Both the position numbers and the translations under genes were made by a program. 64,000 bases of DNA, taken from assembly GCF_001577305.1 (NCBI RefSeq), contig NZ_CP014519.1, positions 17,964 to 81,963 on the forward strand, given 5' to 3'. The DNA comes from Sinomonas atrocyanea (GTDB lineage: Bacteria; Actinomycetota; Actinomycetes; Actinomycetales; Micrococcaceae). Of this stretch, positions 59,906 to 64,000 are shown in pieces. The notes beneath the pieces were generated by a model. It was given only the letters and a program-made list of their open reading frames with translations. It did not search any database and was not told the origin of the DNA. Each line of letters begins with the position of its first letter. Position 1 is the first letter of the stretch.

Positions 59906-60948
59906 CCCTTCTGCGGCACGTACAGGAAGGCCGTGGGTGTGCCGTCCTGCACCGTGCGGGTGTAGTAGGTGTGGTCCTCCGGGGGGAGGCTGCCGTTGTA
60001 GCCCTCCTCGAGGAAGCTGCCGTCCGGGTCGACGGCCTTCACCACGGCCACGTGCCCCTGATCGCCGGAGCCACCGACGCCCGGGGCGTAGTAGACGACC
60101 GCCCCCGGCCGGGGGGCCGTCCCGACCGGCCAGCCCTTCGCCCGCCAGCCGTCCAGCCAGGTCACGGCGTTGCCCAGCACGCCGCCGTCGCCGCGGAAGT
60201 TCGAGTTGGTGAACCTGAACGGCGCCGAGGTCGATCCGTAGGCCTGGTTGACCCGCCACAGGGCGAAGTCCACGCACTCGCGCGTGTACATGCCCAGATC
60301 ACTCGAGACGTCGACGGGCCCGTGGCCCCACGGCAGGTCATCCCCTGCCCCCGATGCAGCACCGCCGCCGCATTCCCCGGCGGACACCTTGGCCCCGGAC
60401 AGTGCCTGCACGACCTCGAGCGCGGCGTCGCGGTACTTCGCATAGTGCTGGGGGTCCGCGTTGCGCTGGACCCGATGGATCGCGATGGTCGGCTCCAGCG
60501 ACTCCCAGCCGGGGACGTCCTTGAGCCGAGACAGGAACCCAGTGCCCGCCTTCGCCACATCCAGCCGGTCTGAACGTGGCCCGTAGGAGTCGTCCTGCTG
60601 GAGGATCCCGATCGTGACGGCGACGCCGTCGACCGTGCCCGTGTGGTCCGTGTAGTCGATGCTGCGCAGCGAAGACTCGCCGATCGCCGCCTGCACCACC
60701 AGGACCTGCGCGGCCACCGGCAGGCCGAGCTTCTTCGCGTCATCCATCAGCACGGCGGCGTTCGCCAGCTGCTCCCCGGAGAAACCGGCTGCCTGGGTCG
60801 GGGCGGAGATTCTCGGGGACACCGCAGCTCCGCCGCAGCCCGCCGCCTGCGCAGCACCGTCCCCGGGCGAGAGGACCACCACGGCAGCGAGCAGCATCAG
60901 TGGGGCCGCCATCCCGGCCACCACCGCACACCCGATCCCCTGCTTCAT
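59902..60948 (-). CDS. VirB1-like cell-wall hydrolase with CHAP domain
   Basis: This 348-aa protein has one N-terminal membrane helix (VVAGMAAPLMLLAAVVVLSP). Residues 50-180 form a lysozyme/SLT-like domain with a probable catalytic Glu91 (VQAAIGESSLRSIDYTDHTG, then IGILQQDDSYGPRSD). Residues 205-345 form a CHAP amidase domain with Cys225 (YTRECVDFALWRVNQAYG) and His299 (GDQGHVAVVKAV). Two-domain hydrolases of this type open peptidoglycan for T4SS assembly. It is the first gene of the minus-strand operon, so the operon promoter should lie between 60949 and about 61075. Confidence 0.88.
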   Translation of the reverse strand: MKQGIGCAVVAGMAAPLMLLAAVVVLSPGDGAAQAAGCGGAAVSPRISAPTQAAGFSGEQLANAAVLMDDAKKLGLPVAAQVLVVQAAIGESSLRSIDYTDHTGTVDGVAVTIGILQQDDSYGPRSDRLDVAKAGTGFLSRLKDVPGWESLEPTIAIHRVQRNADPQHYAKYRDAALEVVQALSGAKVSAGECGGGAASGAGDDLPWGHGPVDVSSDLGMYTRECVDFALWRVNQAYGSTSAPFRFTNSNFRGDGGVLGNAVTWLDGWRAKGWPVGTAPRPGAVVYYAPGVGGSGDQGHVAVVKAVDPDGSFLEEGYNGSLPPEDHTYYTRTVQDGTPTAFLYVPQKG

Positions 60949-61075
60949 CCCATTCACCCCCTGCCCACCACACCTACCAGCCCTCAATGACAAAACAGTC
61001 ATAGGGGTTACAAGAAGCTGAAATACTTGCAAACCGCGGGGAAAGGAACCCCCGGATGCCCCCCTCGACGATCAA

Positions 61076-61123
61076 GACCCTAGCATCCATTGCTAGACTT
61101 GCCTAGCAATGGATGCTAGGGTC
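61076..61123. promoter_or_regulatory. Long perfect inverted repeat, probable operator of the T4SS operon
   Basis: A perfect 21-bp inverted repeat (61076-61096 and 61103-61123) with a 6-bp spacer. Each arm itself contains facing CTAGCA and TGCTAG half-sites around ATCCAT/ATGGA, giving four half-sites in 48 bp. It lies between the divergent hydrolase and HTH genes, so it is a good candidate operator for the HTH regulator. It could also form a cruciform. Confidence 0.75.
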
Positions 61124-61160
61124 AAGGGCAGCAACCAAGGACCTGCGGCAAGATGGGACG

Positions 61161-61481
61161 GTGACGCGAAATGCAAGGGTTACGCCGATGGGACCGGCCG
61201 AGGCGACCGCGATGAGCGCATTCGGCGTCTCCCCCATCCGCGCGGCCGTGATCCGCGAGCTGGCCCGCCATCCCGACGGAGAGACATCCGGACAAATCGC
61301 CCGCGACCTGGAAGCGACCTACCACACCGTCTTCCGCCATCTCCGGGAGCTCGAAGAGCTCGGCCTGGTCGACTCGGACGCGGAGGGCGACCGCCAGGGG
61401 CAGCGGGTCGTGTACCGGCTGAACCGGGACGTGCGCGACCGCGAGGCAGATAGGCTCCTCACCTACCTCGACGGTCGGTAG
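61161..61481 (+). CDS. ArsR-type winged-helix regulator, divergent from the T4SS operon
   Basis: This protein of about 106 aa has an ArsR/HTH_20-like winged helix: FGVSPIRAAVIRELARHPDG, then ETSGQIARDLEATYHTVFRH followed by LRELEELGLVDSDAEGDRQG and VVYRLNRD, a helix-turn-helix and wing. No metal-binding Cys pair is visible, so it is not an obvious metal sensor. GTG 61161 is preferred over the ATG at 61113, which lies inside the inverted repeat; ATG 61188 and 61212 are also possible. Divergence from the T4SS operon and the operator-like repeat suggest it represses transfer genes and itself. Confidence 0.75.
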   Translation: MTRNARVTPMGPAEATAMSAFGVSPIRAAVIRELARHPDGETSGQIARDLEATYHTVFRHLRELEELGLVDSDAEGDRQGQRVVYRLNRDVRDREADRLLTYLDGR

Positions 61482-61599
61482 AACCCTCCTCGGCCGACTC
61501 TCATTGGAACCCGGCGGAGTCGGCGTGGACGCCGAATGCCTCGCCGCCTCCTGGCTTCCAGAGGGCTTCCGGGCGACACGGCGCAGGATCCCACTTAAT

Positions 61600-61613
61600 C
61601 CTTAGACCTAAGG
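61600..61613. promoter_or_regulatory. Short palindrome upstream of the RHH gene
   Basis: CCTTAGACCTAAGG, a 14-bp palindrome with a 2-base centre, ends 13 bp before the ATG of the ribbon-helix-helix protein, in the position of an autoregulatory operator. A related CTAGG follows immediately. Confidence 0.5.
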
Positions 61614-61626
61614 CTAGGTTCGGTTC

Positions 61627-61869
61627 ATGAGTACTGCATTGCGACGGAAGCGTGGCACGGCGCTGGACAATGTCCAGCTCGTTACCTCGGTGCCACGGGA
61701 ACACAAGGATCTTGTTTTCCTCATGGCAAAGCACGCAGGGATCTCGGCAAGTGAGGCGATGGAACTGATTCTCGGACAGCTCCGCGCTGAGATGCAGTCG
61801 GACGGACTCCCTTCCTGGTTCGACCGTAAGGAACTACCGGAGTCGTTGCCCATCGCAAAAGCCAGTTAA
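61627..61869 (+). CDS. Ribbon-helix-helix-like small plasmid protein
   Basis: This 80-aa protein has a basic N-terminus (MSTALRRKRGTALDNVQLVT), then a strand and two helices (SVPREHKDLVFLMAKHAGIS, then ASEAMELILGQLRAEM) in the order of a CopG/RHH DNA-binding domain. It ends with PSWFDRKELPES. RHH proteins act as dimers in copy-number control, partition or toxin-antitoxin autoregulation. Its position just before the replication initiator gene and a palindrome near its start make copy control or partition likely. A strong terminator follows. Confidence 0.65.
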   Translation: MSTALRRKRGTALDNVQLVTSVPREHKDLVFLMAKHAGISASEAMELILGQLRAEMQSDGLPSWFDRKELPESLPIAKAS

Positions 61870-61873
61870 AACG

Positions 61874-61901
61874 AGGAAGGCCCGCCTAGGCGGGCCTTCC
61901 T
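61874..61901. terminator. Strong bidirectional terminator
   Basis: AGGAAGGCCCGCC and its perfect complement form a 13-bp stem with a 2-nt centre, preceded by AAAACG and followed by TATATC. It separates the RHH gene from the replication gene. Confidence 0.85.
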
Positions 61902-61992
61902 ATATCAAATTCTAAAGCTCTCCACCCCAAGTTCTTGGCGGGACCGGGTGAAGGGCTCCGACAGTCACACCCTCTAGGAGAGTCCTCCTGCT

Positions 61993-63876
61993 ATGCCCAC
62001 AAGTCTACATGCCGTGCTCCCCGAGCGGGATCTCAAGACGGACAGCCATGTCGGCGTGTCTGCCATAGCGACCCCGTCTGCGCAGGTCACACCCGAGCAG
62101 GCATGGGCCCTCGCGCCCCTGATCGCAGGCCAGCCCGCCTACCGCGCGGGCCAGTGGGTCCGGGGGAAGTTCCAGTACCCCGGCACGCCCCGCAAGCTCA
62201 CCGCCGCTCCCCCGCGGGCTCCGGCAGCGGTGCTGATCCACGACGCGGCGGGCCGCGTCACGACGCTGTGCCTGGACCTGGACACCTCGAAGGCCACCCA
62301 AGACGTCGTCAACGCCGACGCCGAACGCCTAGGCACCCTGCTCGCCTCGTGCGGCCTGCGCTACGTCGAGGACTCCTCCCCCGCCGGCGGCCGCCACCTG
62401 TACGTACCCCTCGCCGAACCCATGGACGGCGCAGAGGCCCGCGAGCTCGTGGCCGCCCTCGCCCGCACCGCACCCAGCATGGATGCGAGCCCCCACCAGA
62501 ACCCCTCCACCGGCTGCATCCGCGTCCCTGGCGCCCTCCACAAACGTGGGGGGTACCAGCAGCTCATCACGCCCTTGGCGGCCGCCTACGACACGCTCCG
62601 GCGCCGCAACACCGCCGAGGACATCGACCGGCTCCGCAGGGCACTCGCCCCCGAACTGCGCCGCAACCGTCAGGAAGCCGCGCTCCGTGCCAAGGCCACA
62701 GGCACCCCCCAGTCGTTCCAGGGAGCCCGCGCCGCGAGCTCCTGTAGGCCGGCGGGCGGATGGCAGTCCCCGCTGCGCACGATCGCCCAGACCGGCCTGT
62801 TCGACACAGCCCGCTACCGCACACCGTCCGAGGCGCGCATGGCCGTCCTGAACCACTTCGCCGCGTGCGGATGGACCCTCGAGCAGGTCCGCGGAGAGCT
62901 CTCAGGCCAGTTCCGAGGCCTCGCCTCCCTGTACCAGTCCCCCGCCCAGCTCGCCCGCCTCCTCGAAGCGGAGTGGACCAAGGCCCTTGAATTCACCGTC
63001 ACCCGCCAGGGAAAGAAGTACGCCCCTAAAAGCGACACAAGCCTCACTGAACCCACCGGGGGGGCACCGAGCGCCGCTGCAATCCATCAGCTTGTGAACG
63101 ATTTGGAGAACGTGCTCTACGCGGTCCTCGATGCGCGGTTCCAGAAGTACGGACGTGAGGGCATCGGGCTGCGGTTCCTCCTTCGTGCCGTACTGGCCTA
63201 CATGAGGACCATGGAGACCAACATCCTCGACGTCGGCTGCCGCACCTTCGCCCTCGCCTTGGGTCAGCACCACAGCACCGTCGCCCGCCTCCTGCGGCGC
63301 CTGGCACAGCTTTCCGACGGCATGGTCACCAAGATCGCCGACGCCCGACACCGCAACGCCGACGTCTACCTCATCGAGCTCCCCCAGCAGCACCGCGAGC
63401 TCGCCCGCGACCTCAGCTGGCGACAGGGCAAGATCCACGCTGTCCGAGCCGTGTTCCGCGTGCTCGGGCCGGCCGCAGCACTGGCCTACGAGGCCATCGA
63501 GCGCGGCCGGGTCTCCCCCACAGCCAAAGAGGTCGCCCAGCACGCCAGAATCGGCGTCAGCACCGCCGAACGGGCCCTAGCAGAGATGTCGGCCCTCGGG
63601 ATGATCCACCGCGACCAGGACAAACGCTGGCACATCACCCACACAACGAACCTGACCCAGCTCGCCCAGCGGCTCGGCGCAGACCAGGACGTCGCCGCAC
63701 AGCTCACCGTCCACCGCGAGCAGCGCCGCAGATGGCACGACTGGCTCGACCGCCACAACCCAGACCACCAGCTCACCGAAGCAGACCTCTACGACCCCGA
63801 GACCGACGAATACTGGCCCCCACCAGGCCTCTACACAGACTCCGCAGCCGTCTGGACCATCCCAACAGCCTGCTAA
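61993..63876 (+). CDS. Plasmid replication initiator with primase-polymerase (AEP) domain
   Basis: This 627-aa protein has an N-terminal archaeo-eukaryotic primase-like domain. Residues 91-98 (TLCLDLDTS) contain the Asp95-x-Asp97 metal site, and SPAGGRHLYVPL at 129-140 supplies the conserved His135. Residues 360-600 hold two winged-helix-like regions (TFALALGQHHSTVARLLRRL, then PTAKEVAQHARIGVSTAERA followed by LAEMSALGMIHRDQDKRW) for origin binding. This prim-pol plus HTH design is used by Rep proteins of many actinobacterial plasmids. The 11-bp GTAC repeats beginning 46 bp downstream could be its origin or a partition site. ATG 61993 is retained as the first start with natural composition. 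Confidence 0.85.
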   Translation: MPTSLHAVLPERDLKTDSHVGVSAIATPSAQVTPEQAWALAPLIAGQPAYRAGQWVRGKFQYPGTPRKLTAAPPRAPAAVLIHDAAGRVTTLCLDLDTSKATQDVVNADAERLGTLLASCGLRYVEDSSPAGGRHLYVPLAEPMDGAEARELVAALARTAPSMDASPHQNPSTGCIRVPGALHKRGGYQQLITPLAAAYDTLRRRNTAEDIDRLRRALAPELRRNRQEAALRAKATGTPQSFQGARAASSCRPAGGWQSPLRTIAQTGLFDTARYRTPSEARMAVLNHFAACGWTLEQVRGELSGQFRGLASLYQSPAQLARLLEAEWTKALEFTVTRQGKKYAPKSDTSLTEPTGGAPSAAAIHQLVNDLENVLYAVLDARFQKYGREGIGLRFLLRAVLAYMRTMETNILDVGCRTFALALGQHHSTVARLLRRLAQLSDGMVTKIADARHRNADVYLIELPQQHRELARDLSWRQGKIHAVRAVFRVLGPAAALAYEAIERGRVSPTAKEVAQHARIGVSTAERALAEMSALGMIHRDQDKRWHITHTTNLTQLAQRLGADQDVAAQLTVHREQRRRWHDWLDRHNPDHQLTEADLYDPETDEYWPPPGLYTDSAAVWTIPTAC

Positions 63877-63921
63877 CGCGGTCCTGCCGGAATACAGCAA
63901 CCAGGGGACACCCCCGGCGCT

Positions 63922-63998
63922 GTACTAGTTTCGTACTCAATTAGTACCAAACCAGTACGAAACCAGTACGTTACAAGTATGGTACTGGTACTTGGTAG
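63922..63998. repeat. Seven 11-bp phased iterons with GTAC core
   Basis: GTAC occurs at 63922, 63933, 63944, 63955, 63966 and 63988, and GTAT at 63977, spaced exactly 11 bp apart. The units are GTACTAGTTTC, GTACTCAATTA, GTACCAAACCA, GTACGAAACCA, GTACGTTACAA, GTATGGTACTG and GTACTTGGTAG. One-helical-turn spacing puts all sites on one DNA face, as in ParR-type centromeres or Rep iterons. The array may continue beyond the window. Confidence 0.85.
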
Positions 63999-64000
63999 AA

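Overview
The window is very GC-rich actinobacterial DNA whose gene families point to a member of the Micrococcales (Arthrobacter/Sinomonas-like). It looks like accessory replicon rather than chromosome core. It carries a primase-polymerase type replication initiator followed by 11-bp iterons (61.9-64.0 kb), a MobC/relaxase pair (38.2-40.2 kb), and a Gram-positive type IV secretion operon on the minus strand (60.9 down to 46.7 kb). No rRNA, tRNA or core housekeeping operon was seen. The most economical reading is a conjugative or mobilizable plasmid loaded with defence, toxin and selfish modules.

Layout. 0-7 kb holds small regulators and membrane proteins: two receiver-like paralogues, a frameshifted MarR gene, a frameshifted helicase-associated-domain gene, a four-helix membrane protein, and a complete ISL3-family insertion sequence (5485-6930) with a perfect 8-bp target duplication. 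7-11 kb is a lower-GC patch with a serine resolvase, a putative res site, an unknown single-helix membrane protein and a TIR-like NADase-type protein. 11.5-14.4 kb is a metabolic cassette: NCS1 permease, flavin reductase-like protein and a divergent GntR regulator with a clear operator. 15.0-24.8 kb is a secreted polymorphic-toxin operon on the minus strand: LamG protein, a 2174-aa RHS/Hint protein ending in a GIY-YIG nuclease, and a probable immunity protein.

25.2-30.3 kb is a tightly overlapping plus-strand operon that I read as a type II-short CBASS anti-phage system: CD-NTase, stand-alone E2-like enzyme and a one-helix membrane effector. It is preceded by a three-gene control module: a sigma-factor-like protein, an HTH protein and an ImmA/IrrE-type metallopeptidase with a C-terminal Cys-rich zinc-ribbon region. 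30.6-37.5 kb holds an AAA ATPase divergent from a very large DNA methylase/helicase that is split by an apparent frameshift. 38-46.5 kb holds the mobilization genes, a frameshifted EAD-like/TIR-like gene, several small proteins, a class II Fic protein with a striking upstream repeat cluster, a GNAT acetyltransferase and a DUF2332 protein.

46.7-61.0 kb is the conjugation operon. Read from 61 kb down it encodes a VirB1-like hydrolase, a lipoprotein-like protein, a ParA-like ATPase, a degenerate P-loop protein, then an IS110 insertion, and then a pilin-like protein, a bitopic protein, a TrbL/VirB6-like protein, an SCO6880 protein, a VirB4 ATPase, a coupling protein, a DUF4913 protein and a coiled-coil protein.

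A recurring oddity is that at least five genes (near 1.49, 4.02, 5.1, 33.8 and 40.8 kb) look intact except for one missing or extra base. Either part of the replicon is decaying or the assembly contains indel errors. Family assignments come from motif recognition alone; no database search was run.
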